In this document: piece by piece, positions 5,979 through 12,767 of the stretch | Layout of the letters: each line of letters opens with the position of its first letter | Position numbering within the stretch: position 1 is the stretch's first letter | NCBI GenBank assembly: GCA_002308875.1 | Contig: DBWK01000008.1 | Span: forward strand, 1 to 12,767 | Reading direction: 5' to 3' | From: Treponema sp. UBA1240 | GTDB lineage: Bacteria > Spirochaetota > Spirochaetia > Treponematales > Treponemataceae | Length of the DNA stretch: 12,767 nt | Notes under the pieces: model-generated | Databases searched by the model: none | Seen by the model: the letters and a program-made list of their open reading frames with translations, nothing else | What the model was told of the DNA's origin: nothing | Program-made: the position numbers and the translations under genes

Positions 5979-8873
5979 ATGAAGAAACTAATATGCACAT
6001 TACTTATCGTTACATCCTGTCTTGCTGCGTTGTCGGCACAGGAATCCGGAAAAATTTCAATGAAGGCTAAAGGCGCGAACCCCGCCGATCTTCGATTGTC
6101 TGAACTGGCAGTCAGTGTTTCTGTTATGGGAAATATTGCTACAACCACATTTGATATGATTTTTGTAAACAACACAAATCGTATCCTTGAGGGCGAGTTT
6201 GAATTTCCGCTTGGAGCAGGACAGACTGTTTCCGGATATGCTCTCGATATAAACGGAAAACTGCGCAATGGTGTTGTTGTTGAAAAGGAAAAAGGACGCG
6301 AAGTTTTTGACTCAATCGTAAGACGCAAGATTGATCCGGGTCTTGTTGAAATGACTGGCGCAAATAACTTTCGAACCCGCGTTTATCCTATTCCGGCAAA
6401 AGGCAGTCGTCGCGTTGTTATTTCCTATGAGCAGGAAGTTTCTCTTAAAAACGGTGTACGCACCTATGTTTTGCAGCCGCTGACAAATGAAAAGCTTGAT
6501 GTTTTCAAGCTCGATGTGAACGTCTTTAAGCAGACCGAAAACTGGAAGTCGCCTGCGGATAACGCTTTTTCCGTAATTGGTTTTGACAGTTGGAATTCGG
6601 GTTATGACGCACATTTTGAAAAAAAAGATTTTCATTTTGACCGCGCTGTTTCAATTTCGCTTCCCGACGTTCCGAATACAAATTCCGTATATACTGAAAC
6701 AGTCGGGAACGATACTTACTTTTACTATTACAAGCCTGTTTCGGTAAAACCTGAAAAAAAGACGCTGCCAAAGAACATAACAATATTCTACGATGTTTCT
6801 TCATCAGCAGAAAAACGTGATACCGAACGGGAACTTAATCTGCTCGAAAAATATGCTCGTGACGCAAAAGCGTTAAAGATTACGGTTGTTGTTTTCAGCA
6901 ATGAGGTTCATGCGCAAAAAACTTTTAATGTTGCCGAATTCCCCAAACTGCGTGCATTCCTGAAGGAATTCAAACCTGATGGCGGAACGAATCTTCATAA
7001 TCTGTCATTGGTAAATAATTCTGCAAAAGAGGATGAAATCATTCTGTTTTCTGACGGCATAAGCAACTGGAAAAACAAGGAAGATTACGAAATTTCTTCT
7101 CCGGTTCCTGTTATTACGGTAAATTCAGCCGCTTCAGCCGATCATGCTTTTTTACAGATGATTGCAAGAAAAACAGGCGGTACTTATGCGGATTTGTCTT
7201 CCATTACGGATGAGGAAGCTCTTAATCTGCTTGAAACACAGTCTTTGCGGCTTATAAAGCTTGAATACGATAAAACAAGAATAACAGAAGTATACCCTGC
7301 CGAAGGTGCTTTAGTTTCGGATACTTTCTCCCTGTCCGGAATCTTAAAGAAAAAAGACGGTGTGGTAATTGCTTCTTTAGGATATGGTAATGAGATTAAA
7401 CAGACCATTAAAATTGAAATTTCTGCAGTAAATGGTATTGATGCGGAAAACATAAGGAGGGTTTGGGCTCAGAAGAAAATCAGTGAACTGTCGGTTTTTT
7501 ACGACAAAAACAAATCAGAAATCACGGATCTCGCAAAACGGTTTGGAATCGTTACAAAAGATACGTCATTGATTGTTTTGGATTCAGTATCAGATTACGT
7601 ACGTTACGGAATAACTCCGCCGGAAGAATTAAAGGATGAATACGCCAGATTGACAAGAAATTCCGCAAAAACCGGAAATCAAAACGGTATCAGTGATTAT
7701 GTTTACAAGGAATTTGAGGCGTTCAAAAAATGGTGGAATACTGAAAAAGGAGAATTCAAGAAACAAAAGAAAAACCGTAAAGGACAACCCGTTCCAACTG
7801 TTATGATGGAGACTGAAACAGGTGCTGTTTTTTATGATGTTGCGGATGCTGCTGCAGAATCAGCGATATCAGTCGAAAGGAGGGCAGATGTCATGTTGAA
7901 TTCTGCTGCAAGCCCTACCTCCAAAACGTTAGCTCCGCAACGTGTTTCAGAAAATCCTCCCAAAGCTGCAATTACATTACAGGCATGGGAACCGGATGTT
8001 GACTATCTTACCGTTCTGAAGAGAACGGCAACCAAAGATATGTACGGTAAATATCTTGAATTAAAGGAGCAGTATCGCTATTCTCCGGCTTTTTATATGG
8101 ATACGGCGGACTATTTTATGAGTGAAGATTTGAATAAGGAAGCAGTCCGTATTTTATCAAATCTGGCTGAACTGGAACTTGAAAACTCCGATGTTCTGCG
8201 TGCTCTGGGAAACAAGCTCACAGAATACGGAATGTTTGACGAAGCTGTTACCGTTTTCAAAAAATTAACTGAAATACGGAGCGAGATACCGCAGTTTTAC
8301 AGGGATTTGGCTATGGCATACAACTATGCCGGCGAAAAGCAAAAAGCGGTTGATACACTGTATCACATAGTTACCAATAAATGGGACGGCCGCTTTCACG
8401 GCATAGAGCAGATTGCGCTGAATGATATGAACGCAATCATTGACCGGAATCCCAAGATGATTAACACACGACAGATTGACAGCAGACTGATGCAAAACTT
8501 TCCTGTTGATATGCGGGTGGTTCTTACCTGGAATACGGATGACTGTGATATTGACTTGTGGGTTACTGATCCTTCGGGTGAAAAATGCTACTACGGAAAT
8601 AACCTGACAGACCAAGGAGGAAAGCTGTCGCGCGATTTTACGCAGGGTTACGGACCGGAAGAATTCTGCATAAGGGAAGCTCCCGAAGGCAAATACAAGA
8701 TTGAGGTCAATTATTATGGAACTTCAAGTCAAAAATTGCTGCAACCAGTCATTGTTCAGGCTGAAGTGTACACGGATTTTGGCAAACCGTCGCAAAAACG
8801 ACAGGTTCTTACACTACAGCTTGATACTGTAAAAGGCTCCTATACTGTAGGCTCAATCGATTTTAGCTATTAA
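5979..8873 (+). CDS. Exported VIT-VWA-TPR-DUF2135 (YfaP-like) protein
   Basis: A 964-residue exported protein of unknown function. The signal sequence MKKLICTLLIV ends either at a type I site (LSA before Q21) or at a lipobox-like VTSC with Cys14. A VIT domain (about 30-160) includes REVFDSIVRR and DPGLVEM. A VWA domain (about 265-425) has a complete MIDAS: D272-x-S274-x-S276, T337 in GGTN, D359 in FSDG. The VIT/VWA tail runs to about 550 (WAQKKISEL, TSLIVLD). A low-complexity linker follows (about 590-670), then TPR-like helices (about 685-800) and a C-terminal DUF2135/YfaP domain (about 843-950) with VVLTWNTDDCDIDLWVTDP and YGPEEF. VIT/VWA proteins bind protein partners through a metal ion, and TPRs bind peptides, so an extracytoplasmic scaffold or adhesion role is inferred. 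The start is fixed by the signal sequence, though AAGG sits only one base before the ATG. Three internal AAGGAGG sites occur. Confidence 0.85.
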   Translation: MKKLICTLLIVTSCLAALSAQESGKISMKAKGANPADLRLSELAVSVSVMGNIATTTFDMIFVNNTNRILEGEFEFPLGAGQTVSGYALDINGKLRNGVVVEKEKGREVFDSIVRRKIDPGLVEMTGANNFRTRVYPIPAKGSRRVVISYEQEVSLKNGVRTYVLQPLTNEKLDVFKLDVNVFKQTENWKSPADNAFSVIGFDSWNSGYDAHFEKKDFHFDRAVSISLPDVPNTNSVYTETVGNDTYFYYYKPVSVKPEKKTLPKNITIFYDVSSSAEKRDTERELNLLEKYARDAKALKITVVVFSNEVHAQKTFNVAEFPKLRAFLKEFKPDGGTNLHNLSLVNNSAKEDEIILFSDGISNWKNKEDYEISSPVPVITVNSAASADHAFLQMIARKTGGTYADLSSITDEEALNLLETQSLRLIKLEYDKTRITEVYPAEGALVSDTFSLSGILKKKDGVVIASLGYGNEIKQTIKIEISAVNGIDAENIRRVWAQKKISELSVFYDKNKSEITDLAKRFGIVTKDTSLIVLDSVSDYVRYGITPPEELKDEYARLTRNSAKTGNQNGISDYVYKEFEAFKKWWNTEKGEFKKQKKNRKGQPVPTVMMETETGAVFYDVADAAAESAISVERRADVMLNSAASPTSKTLAPQRVSENPPKAAITLQAWEPDVDYLTVLKRTATKDMYGKYLELKEQYRYSPAFYMDTADYFMSEDLNKEAVRILSNLAELELENSDVLRALGNKLTEYGMFDEAVTVFKKLTEIRSEIPQFYRDLAMAYNYAGEKQKAVDTLYHIVTNKWDGRFHGIEQIALNDMNAIIDRNPKMINTRQIDSRLMQNFPVDMRVVLTWNTDDCDIDLWVTDPSGEKCYYGNNLTDQGGKLSRDFTQGYGPEEFCIREAPEGKYKIEVNYYGTSSQKLLQPVIVQAEVYTDFGKPSQKRQVLTLQLDTVKGSYTVGSIDFSY

Positions 8874-8887
8874 AAAAGTTGGATTTC

Positions 8888-8921
8888 AGCGGAAGAACAT
8901 CGGCAGTGTTCTTCCGCTTTT
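8888..8921 (+). terminator. Intrinsic terminator after the VIT-VWA gene
   Basis: A perfect stem GCGGAAGAACA (8889-8899) and TGTTCTTCCGC (8907-8917), extended by an A-T pair, has a 7-base loop and is followed by TTTT (8918-8921). It lies 14 bases after the stop codon. It separates the VWA gene from the binding-protein operon. The short T-run is interrupted by CCGCG, so termination may be incomplete. Confidence 0.8.
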
Positions 8922-8942
8922 CCGCGTTTACAGTGCATAAAC

Positions 8943-8971
8943 TTGCTTTATTCTCATTCTCGTAATAAAAT
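8943..8971 (+). promoter_or_regulatory. Predicted promoter of the binding-protein/kinase/regulator operon
   Basis: TTGCTT (8943-8948), a 17-base spacer and TAAAAT (8966-8971) sit between the terminator and the ATG at 8980. The predicted start of transcription is at about 8977-8979, giving a nearly leaderless message. The architecture is the same as that proposed for the PilZ-like gene. The call rests on motif match only. Confidence 0.5.
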
Positions 8972-8979
8972 TGAGTGTA

Positions 8980-9984
8980 ATGAAATTACACTGCAATAAA
9001 ATCATATGTTCCGCAATACTTGCGGCTTTTGTTGTTTTGAGCGGCTGTGCAAAGAAAAACACCAAGTCGGAAGAAAAGGAATTTAAACCCATTATAGTAG
9101 GATTTTCACAAATTGGCTCAGAGAGCGCATGGCGAACCTGCAACACACAGTCCATGAAGGAAGCGGCTGCAGTTGAGGACATTCAGCTCGTTTACGCCAA
9201 CGCTGAACAAAAACAGGAAAACCAGATAAAGGCAATACGTTCGTTTATTGTTTATCAGGTAGATGTGATCGTTTTTATTCCGATTGTACAGGATGGCTGG
9301 GATAACGTACTGCGCGAAGCAAAGGAAGCCGGCATTCCTGTTATTGTAATAGACAGGTCAATCAGAACTTCGGATGAAAGTCTTTATGCCGGTTATTTGG
9401 GCTCAGATCACACGGAAGAAGGAAGAAAAGCGGCACGTTTTTTGCAGCGAAAGTTCAGTCGGGTACAGCGGCCGCTTAACATACTGGAAATACGGGGTAC
9501 TGACGGTTCTTCGGCGGCTGACGGCAGGTACGAGGGCTTTCGCGAGGTAATAAACAAGGATTCGCGGTTCAAAATTATTCACAGTGAATCAGGTGATTTT
9601 CTGCGTTCCAGAGGCAAAGAAATTGTTGAGCGCATTTTGTCAGTAAACGGTAAACTTCAAATAGACGGTCAGCCAATTGATATAATTTTTTCGCACAACG
9701 ACAGCATGACGCTGGGATTTTTGGATGTACTTGCTGAACACGGAATCCGGGGCGGAAAAGACGTCACAATTGTTTCCGTGGATGCGGAACAGGCGGCAAT
9801 CAACGCACTTAAAGAAAAAAAGATTAACTGTGTTGTGGAATGTAACCCTAAGCTTGGTCCGCAAACTATGAAACTTGTAAAGACCTTGTGCAATAAATAT
9901 GAGATTCCGCACATAACCCGTGTGGACGAAACTGTATTCACAGAATATGACAACCTTTCGGAAATTACACCCAGAGGTTACTGA
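8980..9984 (+). CDS. YtfQ-like sugar-binding lipoprotein, probable sensor partner of the downstream kinase
   Basis: Periplasmic-binding-protein-like lipoprotein of 334 residues. ATG at 8980 is chosen over an in-frame TTG at 8971. It places the signal peptide and lipobox LSGC (Cys23) correctly, although only a weak GAG lies upstream. The mature part follows the YtfQ (galactofuranose-binding) subfamily closely: VGFSQIGSESAWR at 40-52, QKQENQIKAIRSF at 77-89, AGIPVIVIDRSI at 117-128, ESGDFLRSRGKE at 203-214 and HNDSMTLGF at 239-247. It should therefore bind a monosaccharide on the outer face of the membrane. No ABC transporter ATPase or permease gene is nearby; instead the histidine kinase begins 5 bases after its stop. 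In Firmicutes, a binding protein encoded with LytS/YesN-type genes (XylFII-LytS) presents ligand to the kinase. I infer the same here. Ligand identity cannot be read from the sequence. Confidence 0.85.
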   Translation: MKLHCNKIICSAILAAFVVLSGCAKKNTKSEEKEFKPIIVGFSQIGSESAWRTCNTQSMKEAAAVEDIQLVYANAEQKQENQIKAIRSFIVYQVDVIVFIPIVQDGWDNVLREAKEAGIPVIVIDRSIRTSDESLYAGYLGSDHTEEGRKAARFLQRKFSRVQRPLNILEIRGTDGSSAADGRYEGFREVINKDSRFKIIHSESGDFLRSRGKEIVERILSVNGKLQIDGQPIDIIFSHNDSMTLGFLDVLAEHGIRGGKDVTIVSVDAEQAAINALKEKKINCVVECNPKLGPQTMKLVKTLCNKYEIPHITRVDETVFTEYDNLSEITPRGY

Positions 9985-9989
9985 CAAGT

Positions 9990-11447
9990 ATGCAATTATT
10001 ACAACCATTTAACCGGAAAAGACTCAGTATAAAAACTATGCTGCAAATGTCATATTTGTTTATTGCTGTACTTATGATTATTCCGGCTATTTATTCAATT
10101 TCGCTTTTTTCCAGACATACAAAGCGATATGATCATATTATTACAAACGTTAGCCGCGCAAACAGACTGAATCAGATTGTAAAGTTCGATATAACCAATG
10201 AAATTTGGGAGGTTGTTGCCGGTAAAAAAACTTTTGAGGAAGGACGGCAGTATCAGATACTTACATTGATAAAAAGCGGCATTTCTACGATGATGGAATC
10301 AACCGAGACTGAAAAAAACATTCAACTGCTCGAAGTTGCAAACCGTGCCGTAAATACTTTGGAAAAATATGTGGATATGCTCGGCGAACAGATGGCGCAA
10401 AATGCGCCTGTTTCCGAGAACGAAGTTATTCTTGAGGAAATACGTGGTGTTGCATCATTGCTTTATGATATTCTGCAGGATTTTATTGTTTCTGAGATAG
10501 AAGTATGTGCTATTACGAACGAAAGCATAAAGCAAATATCGCTTACTTTTACCCGTATCCAGCTACTTATTCTACTTGTTATACTCGGCGTTTCTATCTT
10601 TACTTCAATAAAAGTTTCACTTTCAATCCGAAACCCTATTCAGGATATGGAAACGTTTTCTTTCAGTATTGCGTCTGGTCAGCTGAATGCGCGTATAGAA
10701 CAAACCCATGTTCCTGAACTTGAGCATCTTTCAGAAAACCTGAACATAATGGCGGAAAAAATACAGGGACTTATTGACGAAAACATAAAAGAACAGCAAA
10801 ACTTGCAGAAAGCCGAGATGAAAACCCTTCAGGCGCAGATAACACCTCACTTTTTGTACAATACGCTTGATACAATCATTTGGCTTGCCGAATCCGAACG
10901 CAAAGAAGAAATTATTGAAATAACAAAGGCTTTTTCAAACTTTTTCCGTATTTCGCTCAGCAAGGGACATGAATGGATTCCCATTGAGCAGGAAATTGAA
11001 CACGTTAAAAGCTATCTTACTATTCAAAAAATCCGCTACAGGGATATTTTGGATTACGAAATCATATTCGACGAAAAGCTTGCGAATATGAAAGTTCTTA
11101 AGCTCATCCTGCAGCCGCTGGTAGAAAATGCAATTTATCACGGAATAAAAAACAAGCGCGGCAGGGGCAGGCTTCTTGTAACGGCAAAAATGCAGGAAGA
11201 CGGCAGTATTTATTTTTCGGTGGAAGACAACGGAATGGGTTTTGCACCTGAACGCCTCAAAGCTGTACTTGATGAATTGTCGGACTGCGGCGATCCTGAA
11301 AAATTAAAATCCATATACGGATTGTATAATGTAAACAAACGTCTTAAACTGTATTATAATGACAGGGTAAGTCTTAATATCAGCAGTGAATACGGAAAAG
11401 GAGCAAACGTATTTTTTGTTGTTCCTGAAAAAACTCCGTTGGAGTAG
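9990..11447 (+). CDS. LytS/YesM-type sensor histidine kinase
   Basis: Membrane kinase of 485 residues. The first helix is at about 18-40, the extracytoplasmic domain at 41-188 and the second helix at 190-211, followed by HAMP-like sequence (212-264) and the His_kinase/HATPase pair. The phospho-acceptor is H287 in QITPHFLYNTLD. The ATP-binding region shows N380 in QPLVENAIYHG, the G1 box VEDNGMGF (411-418) and GLYNVNKRL (444-452). The outer domain looks almost entirely helical with no obvious ligand pocket, consistent with sensing through a protein partner such as the upstream lipoprotein. The start is the first ATG, 5 bases after the previous stop; AGAGG lies 12 bases upstream, so translation may be coupled. 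The regulator follows after 7 bases. It should autophosphorylate and pass the phosphate to Asp55 of the next protein. Confidence 0.93.
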   Translation: MQLLQPFNRKRLSIKTMLQMSYLFIAVLMIIPAIYSISLFSRHTKRYDHIITNVSRANRLNQIVKFDITNEIWEVVAGKKTFEEGRQYQILTLIKSGISTMMESTETEKNIQLLEVANRAVNTLEKYVDMLGEQMAQNAPVSENEVILEEIRGVASLLYDILQDFIVSEIEVCAITNESIKQISLTFTRIQLLILLVILGVSIFTSIKVSLSIRNPIQDMETFSFSIASGQLNARIEQTHVPELEHLSENLNIMAEKIQGLIDENIKEQQNLQKAEMKTLQAQITPHFLYNTLDTIIWLAESERKEEIIEITKAFSNFFRISLSKGHEWIPIEQEIEHVKSYLTIQKIRYRDILDYEIIFDEKLANMKVLKLILQPLVENAIYHGIKNKRGRGRLLVTAKMQEDGSIYFSVEDNGMGFAPERLKAVLDELSDCGDPEKLKSIYGLYNVNKRLKLYYNDRVSLNISSEYGKGANVFFVVPEKTPLE

Positions 11448-11454
11448 TAAAAAA

Positions 11455-12767
11455 ATGTATAAAGTTTTTATAGTAGATGATGAAGTTATAGTTCGCGAAG
11501 GAATCCGCAGTAAAATTGACTGGGAAAATACGGAATTTGAGCTTGCGGGTGAAGCCGCCGATGGTGAGATAGCTCTGTCCATGATACAGGATATAAAGCC
11601 CGATATTCTCATTACCGACATAAAAATGCCGTTTATGGACGGTCTTGAACTTGCGCGAATGGTAAAAAAGATTCAGCCATGGATTCGCATTATTATACTG
11701 TCCGGTCACGATGAATTTGAATATGCAAAAAAAGCTATTTCAATCGGAATAGATGATTATCTTTTAAAACCGTTCACAGCGGAAGATGTTCTTGCCAGTA
11801 TGCGCAAAGCCACGATGCAGATAGACAAAGAACGCAAACAGCTTTCTGCCATGACCGAGATGAAGGAAGCCCTAAAAACAAAAGAGCGGCTTGTTCAAAA
11901 AGAATTCCTGAGCGATCTTGTTCACGGTATAAGTGATATGAGCAGCGTTATGCAAAAGAGCCAGGAACTGCAGTTGGATTTGATAGCTCGTTATTACAAA
12001 ATTTTTATCACAAAAATAGAAACACAGTCGCAAAATGCAAAAAAAATACAGGATGCCTGTTCTCTTTTGAATTCTTATGCTGAGGGCTGGGATGGAATAA
12101 TATGCTTTTTTCTGCACAAAAACCGTATGGTTTGCATTGTAAAAAGTAATACAAGAGAAGAAATTGAAGAAAAAGTCTACAGCATTGCGGAAACAATAGA
12201 GCATGTTATAAAAACAAACTCCGAGTGTACAGTATTTACCGCTATCGGTAAGACGGTTGACCACCTTTCGCTGTTGAAAGAATCATACGAAGACGCTAAA
12301 AAAATCATAGAAATTAGTAATTATAACAATCAAAACCGCATAATCAGTTCCGACGATTTGCAGTTAAACAGCGATGAGCTTTTGGAACTTAAGGAAAACG
12401 ACCCGTTGGTTGACAGACTCAAATACGCCGGCAAGAATGAGATTTCGGCCCTTATTGAAGAATCTATGCTGCTTATTAAGAAAAATCCGGGGCAATTTCA
12501 GGTTTTTGCTTCTTACTTATTGGTAGATTTGATTTTTGCAGTGTCAAAACTCGTAGAAAGTCTTGGTGGTGACATAAAAACCGAGAATCCCGAAATTTTG
12601 CAGCGGAATTTTATAGAAAACGCCGTTCTTGATGAAGACAACTTCAGGAAAAAGGTTGAAAGCATACTGAATTTTGCGGTTGAATTCCGCGATTCAAAAA
12701 TGACCGGCAGATACGGCGATGTAATCTTAAAAGCCAAAGAGTACATCGATAAAAACTATGCCGACCA
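11455..12767 (+). CDS. YesN-type response regulator, partial (AraC DNA-binding end cut off)
   Basis: Open from ATG at 11455 to the right edge, 437 whole codons. The receiver domain is at 1-120 with acidic pair D8-D9, phospho-acceptor D55 in ILITDIKMP, S83 in ILSGHDE and K105 in LLKPF. This last block and SGHDEFEYAKKAI are typical of YesN regulators. A long helical and mixed linker (about 120-420) follows, of the kind found between receiver and AraC domains in this family. The sequence ends in ILKAKEYIDKNYAD, which is how the AraC-type helix-turn-helix domain usually begins, so about 100 residues are missing. GGAG lies 10 bases before the ATG, inside the last codons of the kinase. It is expected to activate carbohydrate-uptake or catabolic genes when phosphorylated. 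Confidence 0.93.
   Translation, partial: MYKVFIVDDEVIVREGIRSKIDWENTEFELAGEAADGEIALSMIQDIKPDILITDIKMPFMDGLELARMVKKIQPWIRIIILSGHDEFEYAKKAISIGIDDYLLKPFTAEDVLASMRKATMQIDKERKQLSAMTEMKEALKTKERLVQKEFLSDLVHGISDMSSVMQKSQELQLDLIARYYKIFITKIETQSQNAKKIQDACSLLNSYAEGWDGIICFFLHKNRMVCIVKSNTREEIEEKVYSIAETIEHVIKTNSECTVFTAIGKTVDHLSLLKESYEDAKKIIEISNYNNQNRIISSDDLQLNSDELLELKENDPLVDRLKYAGKNEISALIEESMLLIKKNPGQFQVFASYLLVDLIFAVSKLVESLGGDIKTENPEILQRNFIENAVLDEDNFRKKVESILNFAVEFRDSKMTGRYGDVILKAKEYIDKNYAD

Noticed and set aside
7454..7460. AAGGAGG inside the VWA gene as a second internal start
   Set aside because: No in-frame ATG, GTG or TTG follows at a suitable distance; it simply encodes an Arg-Arg pair by AGG AGG.
11872..12264. 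A 130-codon minus-strand open frame
   Set aside because: It is antisense to the response-regulator linker, rich in Phe, Tyr and Cys as expected from the complement of a Lys/Glu-rich gene, with no recognisable domain.
1..12767. Regulation of the fucosidase by the sugar-sensing module on the right
   Set aside because: They are more than 7 kb apart with unrelated genes between, and no shared operator was recognised; there is no sequence support for the link.

Overview
The window looks like chromosomal DNA of a spirochaete, most likely a host-associated or gut Treponema. This is inferred from moderately low GC, a cyclic-di-GMP PDE beside a PilZ-like protein, relaxed lipoprotein signals and a secreted VIT/VWA/DUF2135 protein. 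No rRNA or other taxonomic marker is present, so the genus is a guess. Nothing resembles a mobile element, tRNA, rRNA or CRISPR array. Coding density is high, and two genes run to or past the window edges.

Left part (1-3529): a GH29 alpha-L-fucosidase on the minus strand reads toward the left edge. It is divergent from a membrane protein with a Cache-like sensor region, a catalytically dead GGDEF domain and an intact EAL domain (a predicted c-di-GMP phosphodiesterase). Their about 100-bp intergenic region holds two predicted promoters that overlap and face opposite ways.

Middle part (3551-5768, minus strand): a protein with a receiver-like N-terminal half and a degenerate PilZ-type motif (putative c-di-GMP receptor), then thioredoxin (trxA), then a ketopantoate-reductase family protein (panE), with trxA and panE closely spaced. 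The EAL protein and the PilZ-like protein could be enzyme and reader of the same second messenger, but that is inference from proximity.

Right part (5979-12767, plus strand): a 964-residue exported VIT-VWA-TPR-DUF2135 protein ends in a clear intrinsic terminator. A tight three-gene set follows: a YtfQ-like sugar-binding lipoprotein, a LytS/YesM-type sensor histidine kinase and a YesN-type response regulator cut by the right edge. The 5-bp and 7-bp gaps and the absence of transporter genes suggest that the binding protein is the extracytoplasmic ligand sensor for the kinase. This would be a three-component carbohydrate-sensing system whose target genes probably lie beyond the right edge.

The most interesting items are this binding-protein/kinase/regulator module, the receiver-like plus PilZ-like protein, the VIT-VWA-TPR-DUF2135 architecture, and two genes whose best promoters would give almost leaderless transcripts.
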